Shown: in pieces, positions 34,912 to 42,712 of the stretch
Position numbering within the stretch: the first letter of the stretch is position 1
How the letters are laid out: each line of letters begins with the position of its first letter
Assembly (NCBI RefSeq): GCF_001544835.2
Contig: NZ_FCNX02000001.1
Span: 558,001 to 622,000, forward strand
Reading direction: 5' to 3'
DNA: 64,000 nt
Source of the DNA: Caballeronia fortuita
GTDB taxonomy: Bacteria > Pseudomonadota > Gammaproteobacteria > Burkholderiales > Burkholderiaceae
Program-made: the position numbers and the translations under genes
Notes under the pieces: generated by a model
Seen by the model: the letters and a program-made list of their open reading frames with translations, nothing else
What the model was told of the DNA's origin: nothing
Databases searched by the model: none

Positions 34912-35724
34912 ATGCAGCGCAGAAATTTGCTCAAAGCCATTACCGCCATCGCCGCGTCCGCCGCGATGTTCACGAGCCTCGCCGCTCACGCCGACGACAA
35001 GGTGATCAAGGTCGGCACGATCAGCGGTCCCGACGCGCAGATCTGGCAAGTCGTGCAGAAGGTCGCGAAGCGCGAAGGGCTCAACGTCAAGGTCATCGAG
35101 TTCAACGACTACGTGCAGCCGAACGCCGCGCTCGACGCCGGCGATCTCGACGCGAACAGCTTCCAGCATCAGCCGTATCTGGACAGCCAGGTGAAGCAGC
35201 GCGGCTATAAGATCGTCAACGCCGGGCTGACGTATATCTCGCCGCTCGGCGTGTATTCGAAGAAGCTCAAGTCGCTGAAGGAATTGCCGCAAGGCGCGAA
35301 GGTCGCGGTGCCGAACGATCCGTCGAATGAGAATCGCGCGCTGCTGCTGTTGCAATCGCAAGGCGTTATCAAGCTGAAGGCGGGCGCCGGCACGAACGGC
35401 AACAGCGCGACCGCGCTCGACGTGGCGGAGAATCCGAAGAAGGTCAAGCTCGTCGAACTGGATGCCGCGCAATTGCCGCGCACACTCGCCGACGTCGATG
35501 CCGCTGCCATCAACACGAACTTCGCGCTCGCGGCCGGCCTGCAACCGACCAAGGACGCGATCGCGCTCGAGGACGTGCACAGCCCTTACGCGAACCTCAT
35601 CGCCGTGCGCGCGAAGGACAAGGATCAGCCGTGGGTGAAGAAGCTGGTCGCGGCTTACCAGTCCGAAGACGTGCGGCAGTTTCTGAAGAGCGAGTTCAAG
35701 GGCTCGGTCGTTCCTTCGTTCTGA
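34912..35724 (+). CDS. MetQ/NlpA family substrate-binding protein
   Basis: Periplasmic binding protein for methionine or a related compound (270 aa). The signal peptide (MQRRNLLKAITAIAASAAMF to SLAAHA) has a signal peptidase I site and no lipobox cysteine, whereas E. coli MetQ is a lipoprotein. The mature part has the NlpA hallmarks KVGTISGPDAQIWQVV, FNDYVQPNAALDAGDLDANS, FQHQPYLDSQV, VAVPNDPSNENRALLLLQ and NTNFALAAGL. The ABC ATPase (MetN) and permease (MetI) genes are not adjacent, so partners must be encoded elsewhere. A strong terminator follows at 35748-35776. Confidence 0.9.
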   Translation: MQRRNLLKAITAIAASAAMFTSLAAHADDKVIKVGTISGPDAQIWQVVQKVAKREGLNVKVIEFNDYVQPNAALDAGDLDANSFQHQPYLDSQVKQRGYKIVNAGLTYISPLGVYSKKLKSLKELPQGAKVAVPNDPSNENRALLLLQSQGVIKLKAGAGTNGNSATALDVAENPKKVKLVELDAAQLPRTLADVDAAAINTNFALAAGLQPTKDAIALEDVHSPYANLIAVRAKDKDQPWVKKLVAAYQSEDVRQFLKSEFKGSVVPSF

Positions 35725-35747
35725 GCGCGATCTTGCGTGTATCTGCT

Positions 35748-35776
35748 ACGGCGTCCTGACGGACGCCGTTTCTCTT
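35748..35776 (+). terminator. Rho-independent terminator after the MetQ-like gene
   Basis: ACGGCGTCC (35748-35756) pairs with GGACGCCGT (35761-35769) around TGAC, followed by TTCTCTTT. Its T-run reaches the stop codon of the convergent MarR-GNAT gene. Confidence 0.9.
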
Positions 35777-36702
35777 TAGTCGACGATCACCTGCTGCAAC
35801 GCACGTTGCCAGAGAATGCCGTTCGACCCTTCCTGTACCGGCGTGAAGCCGGTCCGCAGGAAAAGGGCGCAAAGATCTTCCTGAGGTTCGTCGAGACGGC
35901 AGACAAGCTGCTCGTAGCGCGCGCCGTACGCGAAATTCGTGCATGCCGCGACGAGGCGCTCGCCGAGTCCGCGCCGCCGCGCGCCCGGTTCGACGAACAA
36001 CAAGTCGATGCGCGCCCGCGTCTCGGATTCCGCCGCCAGTATGACGGCGCCGACGCGCGTGGCGTTGGGCTGCTCCGCCACCCAGCACGCGATGCGCGGC
36101 GTGTTCGCCTGCATCTCCGACAGAAAGTTCGCGACCAGCTGCGATGCGATTGCCTCGTTGGAGAGTTTCGTGCGATCCCACGTACAAAGATGCGCCAGAC
36201 GCTCGATCATCCAGCCGAAGTCTCCGCCGCGCGGCACGCGCAGCCGGGTTTCGCCATCGGCGCGTGCCGGCGAAAGCAGCCGTTCGACATCGGCCATCGC
36301 GGTACATAACTGATCGATCTCGGCGGCGCCCAGCCGCTTGAGCAGCGTGGCGGTTTCGGCCGACACGTGCAGATCGATTTCGTCGACCTGAGCTTTGGCC
36401 TCGGGCGTGATGTGCAGCAGATGCGCGCGGCCATCCAGCTCGTTCTTTCGCCGCACCACCAGCCCGAGTTTCTGGAAGTTGTTGATCAGCCTGCTCAGAT
36501 ACCCGGTATCGAGCCCGAGGTTGCGCGACAAGTCGGCAGCAGTAGTGGCGCGTTCTTCTGCCAGTTCGTGAAGAATGCGTACTTCAGTCAATGAAAAAGA
36601 GCTTTGATGCAGCCTTTCGTGGAGCGCCCCTGTATGGCGTGCATAAAAGCGGTTGAAGCGACGCACTGCGTCGACGGCCCGGCCCGGATCGGAATAGCCC
36701 AT
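35776..36702 (-). CDS. MarR family regulator fused to a GNAT acetyltransferase domain
   Basis: A 308-residue two-domain protein. Residues about 10-150 form a MarR winged helix (SFSLTEVRILHELAEE, DLSRNLGLDTGYLSRLINNF, wing RRKNELDGRAHLLHIT). Residues about 165-305 form a GNAT fold with the acetyl-CoA loop LFVEPGARRRGLGERLV and CALFLRTGFTPVQEG. MarR-GNAT fusions are known in proteobacteria; ligand and acyl acceptor cannot be read here. Start MGYSDPGRAV at 36702 avoids a 35-residue extension through the promoter region. It may regulate itself or the divergent nag genes, but nothing in the sequence proves it. Confidence 0.88.
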   Translation of the reverse strand: MGYSDPGRAVDAVRRFNRFYARHTGALHERLHQSSFSLTEVRILHELAEERATTAADLSRNLGLDTGYLSRLINNFQKLGLVVRRKNELDGRAHLLHITPEAKAQVDEIDLHVSAETATLLKRLGAAEIDQLCTAMADVERLLSPARADGETRLRVPRGGDFGWMIERLAHLCTWDRTKLSNEAIASQLVANFLSEMQANTPRIACWVAEQPNATRVGAVILAAESETRARIDLLFVEPGARRRGLGERLVAACTNFAYGARYEQLVCRLDEPQEDLCALFLRTGFTPVQEGSNGILWQRALQQVIVD

Positions 36703-36967
36703 TGCGTTAGTCTCTCTCGTTGGTCTTGTTGAAATTAATTGCGAATCCGAACTAATGTATGCATTGTGCCAAATAAGAACGGCCGTGCGAATACGAAAAT
36801 GCCCCAAAAAATGGGTTGGTCGACAGTTCAGGAACCAGTCAGGAAAGTGGACCGAAGGTACGGGAAAGTCCCGATAGCCGTCTTGTTCTCAATCGATTCA
36901 CTAAAAATACTTTAACTCATTGATTTTTATAGGATAGCTACCCTGCATCTGATGTCGAGCTTTAACG

Positions 36968-36995
36968 TTGACTGGTATTATGTTGGTTATATAAT
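36968..36995 (+). promoter_or_regulatory. Sigma-70 promoter of the nag cluster with possible GntR operator
   Basis: TTGACT (36968-36973) and TATAAT (36990-36995) with a 16-base spacer are close to consensus. Two TGGT half-sites (36973-36976 and 36984-36987) lie one helical turn apart inside the promoter, a good place for the GntR regulator to bind and repress itself. The 323-base intergenic region 36703-37025 is notably AT-rich compared with the flanks and must also hold the divergent MarR-GNAT promoter. Confidence 0.7.
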
Positions 36996-37025
36996 GGGCT
37001 CCACTTCGGCAGGTAGGGGCGTTAG

Positions 37026-37760
37026 ATGGAGAACCGCTGGCAGGACTTGACGCCCGACGCGAGCAGCGATACGCCGCTTTATCTTCAACTGGCCTCGCGT
37101 CTCGCCAAGGCGGTGCACGCGGGGAACTGGGCGGCGGGCGAGGCGTTGCCTTCGGAACGCACGCTGTCCGAGCGTGTCGGCGTTTCGCGCATTACGGCGA
37201 GAAAAGCCATCGCGCTGCTCGTCGAGCAAGGCCTGATCAGGCGCGTGCGCGGCGCGGGCAGTTTCATCACGCCGCGCGTCGAAGATCCGCTGTCCCGGCT
37301 GACGGGCTTCACCCGCAAGATGGAACAGCGCGGCTTCCTGCCGGACTCGATCTGGCTCGACCGCGGCGTGCGCGCGGCGAATCGCGACGAAACCGTGCAA
37401 CTCGGCCTGTCGCCGGGCGCGGCCGTCGCGAGCCTGAGGCGGTTACGGCGCGCGGACGGCATCGTGATGGCGGTCGAGCAGTCGACCTTGCCTGTGGCAG
37501 TGGTGCCGGACCCGCTCGCGATCGGCGCGTCGCTGTACCGGTATCTGGAGGAGCGCGGGACGTCGGTGGTGCGCGCGTTGCAGCACTTCCGCGCGGTGAA
37601 CGCCGGCGTCGAAACCGCACGGCTGATGGGCGTGGCGCCTCGCGCGGCATTGCTGGTGATCACGCGCATCGGCTATTCGGCGGATCAGCGCGCGATCGAA
37701 TTGACGGACACCTATTGCCGCGACGACTACTACGACTTCGTCGCGGAGCTGCATCGATAA
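37026..37760 (+). CDS. GntR/HutC family regulator of the N-acetylglucosamine cluster
   Basis: A 244-residue repressor, probably sensing GlcNAc-6-phosphate or glucosamine-6-phosphate as NagR/DasR do. The N-terminal winged helix (about 17-84: LYLQLASRLAKAVHAGNW, EALPSERTLSERVGVSRITARKAI, RGAGSFI) is followed by a UTRA ligand-binding domain (about 100-240, ending ELTDTYCRDDYYDFVAEL). It heads the nagA-deaminase-PTS genes with 163 bases to nagA, and a near-consensus promoter lies directly upstream. Control of this cluster is inferred from position. Confidence 0.88.
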   Translation: MENRWQDLTPDASSDTPLYLQLASRLAKAVHAGNWAAGEALPSERTLSERVGVSRITARKAIALLVEQGLIRRVRGAGSFITPRVEDPLSRLTGFTRKMEQRGFLPDSIWLDRGVRAANRDETVQLGLSPGAAVASLRRLRRADGIVMAVEQSTLPVAVVPDPLAIGASLYRYLEERGTSVVRALQHFRAVNAGVETARLMGVAPRAALLVITRIGYSADQRAIELTDTYCRDDYYDFVAELHR

Positions 37761-37923
37761 GCGTCGGGACAGACGCGCATCGCGGAAACGCATCAAGACA
37801 TCAAGAAAGAGAACGAGAGGACCCAAGGAAGCCGTTCGCTTCTTTCGTAACGAAAGCCTGCTCGCAGCACGGCGCGAATGGCACTGAACCTCATCCATGC
37901 ATCGCGTACTTCCAGAGATATTC

Positions 37924-39027
37924 ATGCTGAAAGGAAACATACTCACAACGGACGGCTGGATTCACGGCTCGGTCCGTTTCGAAAACGGGCGCGTGACGGC
38001 GCTCGAAGGCCACATCGCCGATCCGCTCGCCAACGACGCGCCGTACATCCTGCCGGGCTTCATCGACCTGCATGTGCACGGCGGCGGCGGCCGCGACATC
38101 ATGGAAGGCGGCGACGCGGCCGACACCGTCGCGCGACAGCACGCGCAACACGGCACGACGAGCCTGCTCGCCACGACGATGACCGCGCCGCGCGACGAGC
38201 TCATGGCCGTCGTCGCGGGCCTGGGCGAACAGGCGAAGCACCGTGCTTCGGGCGGCGCGCGCATGCTGGGCGTGCATCTGGAAGGCCCGTATATCAATCC
38301 CGGCAAGCTCGGCGCGCAGCCGGACGCCGCTGCCGTCGCGGTGCGCGATGAAGTGCTGAAGTATCTCGATCTCGCGCCGATCCGCGTCGTCACGATCGCG
38401 CCGGAAATCTCCGGACATCTCGACATCATCGCCGACCTCGCCGCGCGCGGCGTGCGCGTGCAACTCGGCCATTCGCTCGGCACTTATGACGACGCCGTGA
38501 ACGCGCTCAAGCACGGCGCGCGCGGCTTCACGCATCTCTTCAACGCGATGTCGCCGCTGCATCATCGCGATCCCGGCATGGTCGGCGCGGCGCTCGCGCA
38601 TGCGGAGTACGCCGAACTCATTCCCGACCTGTTGCACGTGCATCCGGGCGCGATCCGCGCCGCGATGCGCGCGATTCCGCGCCTCTACGTCGTGACCGAC
38701 AGCACGTCGGCGGCCGGCATGCCCGACGGCGAATATCGCCTCGGCAGCCAGCACGTCACCAAGTGCATGGGCGGCGTGCGTCTCGCGGACGGCACGCTCG
38801 CCGGCAGCACCCTGACGATGGATCAGGCGCTGCGCAATCTCGTCTCGCTGGGCATTCCGCTCGCGGACGTCTCGAATCGCCTGTCGCGTTTCCCCGCCGA
38901 CTATCTCGGACTCGAAGACCGCGGCCGCATCGCGCGCGGCGCTTGGGCCGATCTCGTCGTGCTCGACCGGGACCACGCGCTGACCGCTACATATGTCGAA
39001 GGAGAATCAATTGTCGAATATGCTTAA
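37924..39027 (+). CDS. nagA: N-acetylglucosamine-6-phosphate deacetylase
   Basis: Amidohydrolase removing acetate from GlcNAc-6-P (367 aa). Metal and substrate residues are visible: PGFIDLHVHGGGGRD near residue 45, the catalytic glutamate in GVHLEGPYINPGKLGA, metal histidines in VQLGHSLGTYDD and GFTHLFNAMSPLHHRDPG, and the catalytic Asp in LYVVTDSTSAAGM. ATG 37924 starts at the conserved MLKGNILTT, with AGAGA upstream; ATG 37897 would add nine residues. Its 3' end overlaps the start of the next gene, so nagA and the SIS-domain gene are coupled. Confidence 0.95.
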   Translation: MLKGNILTTDGWIHGSVRFENGRVTALEGHIADPLANDAPYILPGFIDLHVHGGGGRDIMEGGDAADTVARQHAQHGTTSLLATTMTAPRDELMAVVAGLGEQAKHRASGGARMLGVHLEGPYINPGKLGAQPDAAAVAVRDEVLKYLDLAPIRVVTIAPEISGHLDIIADLAARGVRVQLGHSLGTYDDAVNALKHGARGFTHLFNAMSPLHHRDPGMVGAALAHAEYAELIPDLLHVHPGAIRAAMRAIPRLYVVTDSTSAAGMPDGEYRLGSQHVTKCMGGVRLADGTLAGSTLTMDQALRNLVSLGIPLADVSNRLSRFPADYLGLEDRGRIARGAWADLVVLDRDHALTATYVEGESIVEYA

Positions 39028-40027
39028 TGAGGCGCTAGAGTCCGCCGACGTCGTCGCGGCCCAGCTCGCCGATACCTCGCGCATCGAAGCGCTCGCCGAG
39101 AAGCTCAAGGAGCAGCCGCGCAACGTGGCGCTGACCGTCGCGCGCGGCAGCTCGGACCATGCAGCCAGTTACTTCGCAAGCCTGACGATGAGCCGCATCG
39201 GCGTGCCGGTCGCATCGCTGCCGATGTCGGTCGCCACGTTGCAGCAGGCGCCGCTGCGCGTCTCCGGGCAACTGGCCGTCGCGTTCTCGCAATCGGGCAA
39301 GAGCCCCGACCTCGTCGGCACGATGCAGGCGCTGCGCGACGCGGGCGCGTTCACCGTCGCCGCCGTCAACGTGACCGGCTCGCCGCTCGAAAACGCGTGC
39401 GAGTACTTTCTGCCCTTGCTCGCCGGTCCCGAGCTTTCCGTCGCGGCGACGAAGAGCTATATCGCGATGCTGTCGCTGTCGGCGATCGTGATCGCGCACG
39501 TGCAGCGCGACGTCGAATTGCTGAAGGCGCTCGAGTCGCTGCCGGAGAAGCTGCGCGCGGCGGGCAAGCTCGACTGGACGCGTGCCGTCGATGAACTGAA
39601 GAACGTCGACCGCATGATCGTGATCGGCCGGGGACTCGGTCTTGCGATCGCACAGGAAGCTGCGCTCAAGCTGAAGGAAACGTCGGGCATTCAGGCCGAG
39701 GCGTTCTCTAGCGCCGAAGTGCGTCATGGTCCGATGGAAATCATCGACCGCGACTATCCGCTACTCGTATTCGCGCCGCGCGGGCCGGAGCAGGCGGGTC
39801 TCGTCCAGCTCGCCGCCGACATGCGCGCGCGCGGCGCGCGCGTGCTGCTCGCTGCGCCGGACGACGTCGCGCAGGCGGAACTGCCGCTCGTCGCCACCGA
39901 TCATCCGGCGCTCGACCCGATCGCCGCAGTCCTTTCGTTCTACGTGATGGCCGCGGGCCTGGCCGCCGCGCGCGGGCGCAATCCCGACGCGCCGCGCCAC
40001 CTGAACAAGGTCACCGAAACCCATTGA
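39011..40027 (+). CDS. SIS-domain glucosamine-6-phosphate deaminase (AgaS/GlmS-like)
   Basis: Likely deaminates/isomerises glucosamine-6-P to fructose-6-P, replacing NagB. The 338 residues hold two SIS domains: LTVARGSSDHAASYFASL and AVAFSQSGKSPDLVGTM in the first, and MIVIGRGLGLAIAQEAALKLKE with EVRHGPMEIIDRDYPLLVF in the second, as in the isomerase half of GlmS. There is no glutaminase domain. TTG 39011 is preferred because AAGGAG (38999-39004) lies six bases upstream; ATG 38993 or 39020 are alternatives. It overlaps nagA by 17 bases and precedes the PTS fusion gene by 13. Confidence 0.88.
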   Translation: MSNMLNEALESADVVAAQLADTSRIEALAEKLKEQPRNVALTVARGSSDHAASYFASLTMSRIGVPVASLPMSVATLQQAPLRVSGQLAVAFSQSGKSPDLVGTMQALRDAGAFTVAAVNVTGSPLENACEYFLPLLAGPELSVAATKSYIAMLSLSAIVIAHVQRDVELLKALESLPEKLRAAGKLDWTRAVDELKNVDRMIVIGRGLGLAIAQEAALKLKETSGIQAEAFSSAEVRHGPMEIIDRDYPLLVFAPRGPEQAGLVQLAADMRARGARVLLAAPDDVAQAELPLVATDHPALDPIAAVLSFYVMAAGLAAARGRNPDAPRHLNKVTETH

Positions 40028-40040
40028 GTGAGACAACCCG

Positions 40041-42629
40041 ATGCGCCGTGCCGAGGAGTCACTGTTGAACCATTCCATCGATAACCCGAACGACGTGGTG
40101 CTGCTCGCGCCGTTCGCCGGTCCCGTCGTGCCGCTCGCCGACGTGCCCGATCCCGTGTTCGCCGAGGGCATGTTCGGCGACGGCATCGGCATCGACCCGC
40201 TCGACAACGTGCTCGTCGCGCCTTGCGACGGCGTCGTCACGCATCTCGCGCGCACGCATCACGCGGTCACGCTGCGCACGAAGGAAGGCGCGGAAATTCT
40301 CGTGCATATCGGGATCGACACGGTCGAGCTGGGCGGCAAGGGATTCACGCCGAAGGTTCAGCAGGGCGCGACGGTGCGCGCGGGAGAACCGCTCATCGAA
40401 TTCGACGCGGACTTCGTCGCGCAGCACGCGCCGAGCCTCGTTTCGGTGATCGCGATCGCCAATGGCGATGCCTTCGACGTCACCGATCGCGCCAGCCGCG
40501 GCATGGTGAAGGCGGGCGCGCGCCTGCTCGTGTTGCGGGCGAAAGACGGCGAGAAAGCCGAAACGGCGCGTGCGGGCGCGGTCGTGCTCGAGGAGGCGCG
40601 CCGCGCCCTGACACTGGCTCACGCGGGCGGCCTGCATGCGCGTCCGGCGGCGCGGGCGCGCGAAGCGGCGCGCGGCTTCGACGCGAAGGTCGAAGTGCGT
40701 TACGAAGGCAAGAAGGCACCGGTGGAAAGCGTCGTCGGTCTGCTCGGACTCGGTGCGGGCGAGGGCGCGACCATCGAACTCGTCGGCATTGGCAACGAGG
40801 CGCGGCAAGCGGTCGAAGCGGTCGCCGCCGAGTTGCTGCGCGCGGCGCAGGGCGAAGTCGAAGAGACGCCCGCGCGCGCGAAGTCTCCCGCGCCGGCCGT
40901 GCAGGCCACGCGCACGGGCGAACCGTTGCCGCCGAACACGCTCGCAGGCGTGTGCGCGGCGCCGGGCATCGCGGTCGGCAAGCTGGTGCGCTGGGACGAT
41001 CAGGAGATCGTGCCGCCGGAGCAGGCGAGCGGTCAGTCGGCGGCGGAAAGCCGGGCGCTCGATAAAGCCATCGCCCAGGTCGATGCCGAACTCGGCGAAA
41101 CCGTCCGCACCGCGTCGCAGCGTGGCGCGGTCGGCGAGGCGGGCATCTTCGCGGTGCATCGCGTGCTGCTCGAGGACCCGACGCTCGTCGATGCCGCGCG
41201 CGATCTCATCAGCCTCGGCAAGAGCGCGGGCTTCGCGTGGCGCGAGGCGATCCGCGCGCAGATTGCGCTGCTGTCGAACGTGCAGGACGACCTGCTCGCC
41301 GAGCGCGCGGCCGATTTGCGCGACATCGAAAAGCGCGTTTTGCGCGCGCTCGGTCTCACCAACACGGCGGCGCGCGAACTGCCGCAGGAAGCCGTGCTCG
41401 CCGCCGTCGAATTCACGCCGTCCGATCTTTCGTCGCTCGACCGCACGCGCGTCACCGCGCTCGTGATGGCGCGCGGCGGCGCGACCTCGCACGCGGCGAT
41501 CATCGCGCGGCAGATCGGCATTCCGGCGCTCGTCGCGATCGGCGATGCGCTGCACGCGATTCCCGAAGGCACGCAAGTCGTCGTCGATGCATCCGCGGGA
41601 CGGGTCGAGCACGCACCGAGCACGCTGGACGTCGAACGCGCGCGCAACGAACGCGACCGGCTCGCGGGCGTGCGCGAAGCGAACCGCAAGTTGTCGCAAG
41701 AGACGGCGGCGACGAAAGACGGGCGGCAGATCGAAGTCGCCGCGAACATCGCGACGCTCGACGACGCGAAGGCCGCCGTCGAAAACGGCGCCGATGCCGT
41801 TGGCCTGTTGCGCACGGAACTGCTGTTCATCCATCGCCAGTCGGCGCCGACGGTCGCGGAGCACGCGCAAAGCTATCAGGGCATCGTCGATGCGTTGCAG
41901 GGCCGCACGGCGATCATCCGCACGCTCGACGTTGGCGCGGACAAGGAAGTCGATTATCTGACCTTGCCGCCCGAAGAGAATCCGGCGCTCGGCCTGCGCG
42001 GTATCCGGCTCGCGCAAGTGCGCCCCGATCTGCTCGACGACCAACTGCGCGGCCTGCTCGCCGTGAAGCCTGTCGGCGCGGTGCGCATCCTTCTGCCGAT
42101 GGTCACCGATTCCGGCGAGTTGCAGCGCCTGCGCGCGCGCATCGACGAACTGGCGCGCGAAGCGGGCCGCACCGAACCGATCGAAGTGGGCGTGATGATC
42201 GAAGTGCCGTCGGCGGCGCTGCTTTCCGATCAACTCGCGAAACACGCGGATTTTCTCTCGATCGGCACCAACGATCTCACGCAGTACACGCTCGCGATGG
42301 ACCGCTGCCAGCCCGATCTCGCCGCGCAGTCCGACGGCCTGCATCCGGCCGTGCTGCGTCTCATCAAGGCGGCGGTGCAAGGCGCGGAGAAACACGGCAA
42401 ATGGGTCGGCGTGTGCGGCGCGCTCGGCGGCGATCCGGTCGCGGCGCCCTTGCTCATCGGGCTCGGCGTGACGGAATTGTCGGTCGATCCGGTGTCCGTG
42501 CCCGGCATCAAGGCGCGTGTGCGCAATCTCGATTACCAACTGTGCCGTCAGCGCGCCGAGGATTGCCTCGCGCTCGAGTCAGCACAGGCAGTAAGAGCGG
42601 CAAGCCGCGAAATCTGGCCGCAGGACTAA
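40041..42629 (+). CDS. PTS EIIA-HPr-EI fusion for N-acetylglucosamine
   Basis: One polypeptide (862 aa) carrying three soluble PTS steps: a glucose-family EIIA (about 20-160, phosphorylated H89 in EILVHIGIDTVEL), an HPr domain (about 190-275, H199 in GGLHARPAA) and enzyme I (about 305-850, H484 in GGATSHAAIIARQ, with GLLRTELLFIHR, TIRTLDVGADKE, SIGTNDLTQY and VCGALGGDP). Ala/Pro-rich linkers join them. It can pass phosphate from PEP straight to the EIIB of the next gene. In Burkholderiaceae such a protein, often called NagF, accompanies nagE. ATG 40041 is used; TTG 40065, with GAGGAG six bases upstream, may be the true start. Confidence 0.92.
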   Translation: MRRAEESLLNHSIDNPNDVVLLAPFAGPVVPLADVPDPVFAEGMFGDGIGIDPLDNVLVAPCDGVVTHLARTHHAVTLRTKEGAEILVHIGIDTVELGGKGFTPKVQQGATVRAGEPLIEFDADFVAQHAPSLVSVIAIANGDAFDVTDRASRGMVKAGARLLVLRAKDGEKAETARAGAVVLEEARRALTLAHAGGLHARPAARAREAARGFDAKVEVRYEGKKAPVESVVGLLGLGAGEGATIELVGIGNEARQAVEAVAAELLRAAQGEVEETPARAKSPAPAVQATRTGEPLPPNTLAGVCAAPGIAVGKLVRWDDQEIVPPEQASGQSAAESRALDKAIAQVDAELGETVRTASQRGAVGEAGIFAVHRVLLEDPTLVDAARDLISLGKSAGFAWREAIRAQIALLSNVQDDLLAERAADLRDIEKRVLRALGLTNTAARELPQEAVLAAVEFTPSDLSSLDRTRVTALVMARGGATSHAAIIARQIGIPALVAIGDALHAIPEGTQVVVDASAGRVEHAPSTLDVERARNERDRLAGVREANRKLSQETAATKDGRQIEVAANIATLDDAKAAVENGADAVGLLRTELLFIHRQSAPTVAEHAQSYQGIVDALQGRTAIIRTLDVGADKEVDYLTLPPEENPALGLRGIRLAQVRPDLLDDQLRGLLAVKPVGAVRILLPMVTDSGELQRLRARIDELAREAGRTEPIEVGVMIEVPSAALLSDQLAKHADFLSIGTNDLTQYTLAMDRCQPDLAAQSDGLHPAVLRLIKAAVQGAEKHGKWVGVCGALGGDPVAAPLLIGLGVTELSVDPVSVPGIKARVRNLDYQLCRQRAEDCLALESAQAVRAASREIWPQD

Positions 42630-42712
42630 ACGTCCGTCCCGCAGCCGTCGCAGCGAGCTTGTTTTGTAACCCCGAAGCAGCAAAGACAAGACCTATATTT
42701 TTGGAGAACCCG

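Noticed and set aside
40059..42539. Open frame of 826 codons antisense to the PTS fusion
   Set aside because: Coding shadow without domains; the plus strand carries EIIA, HPr and EI with all active-site histidines.
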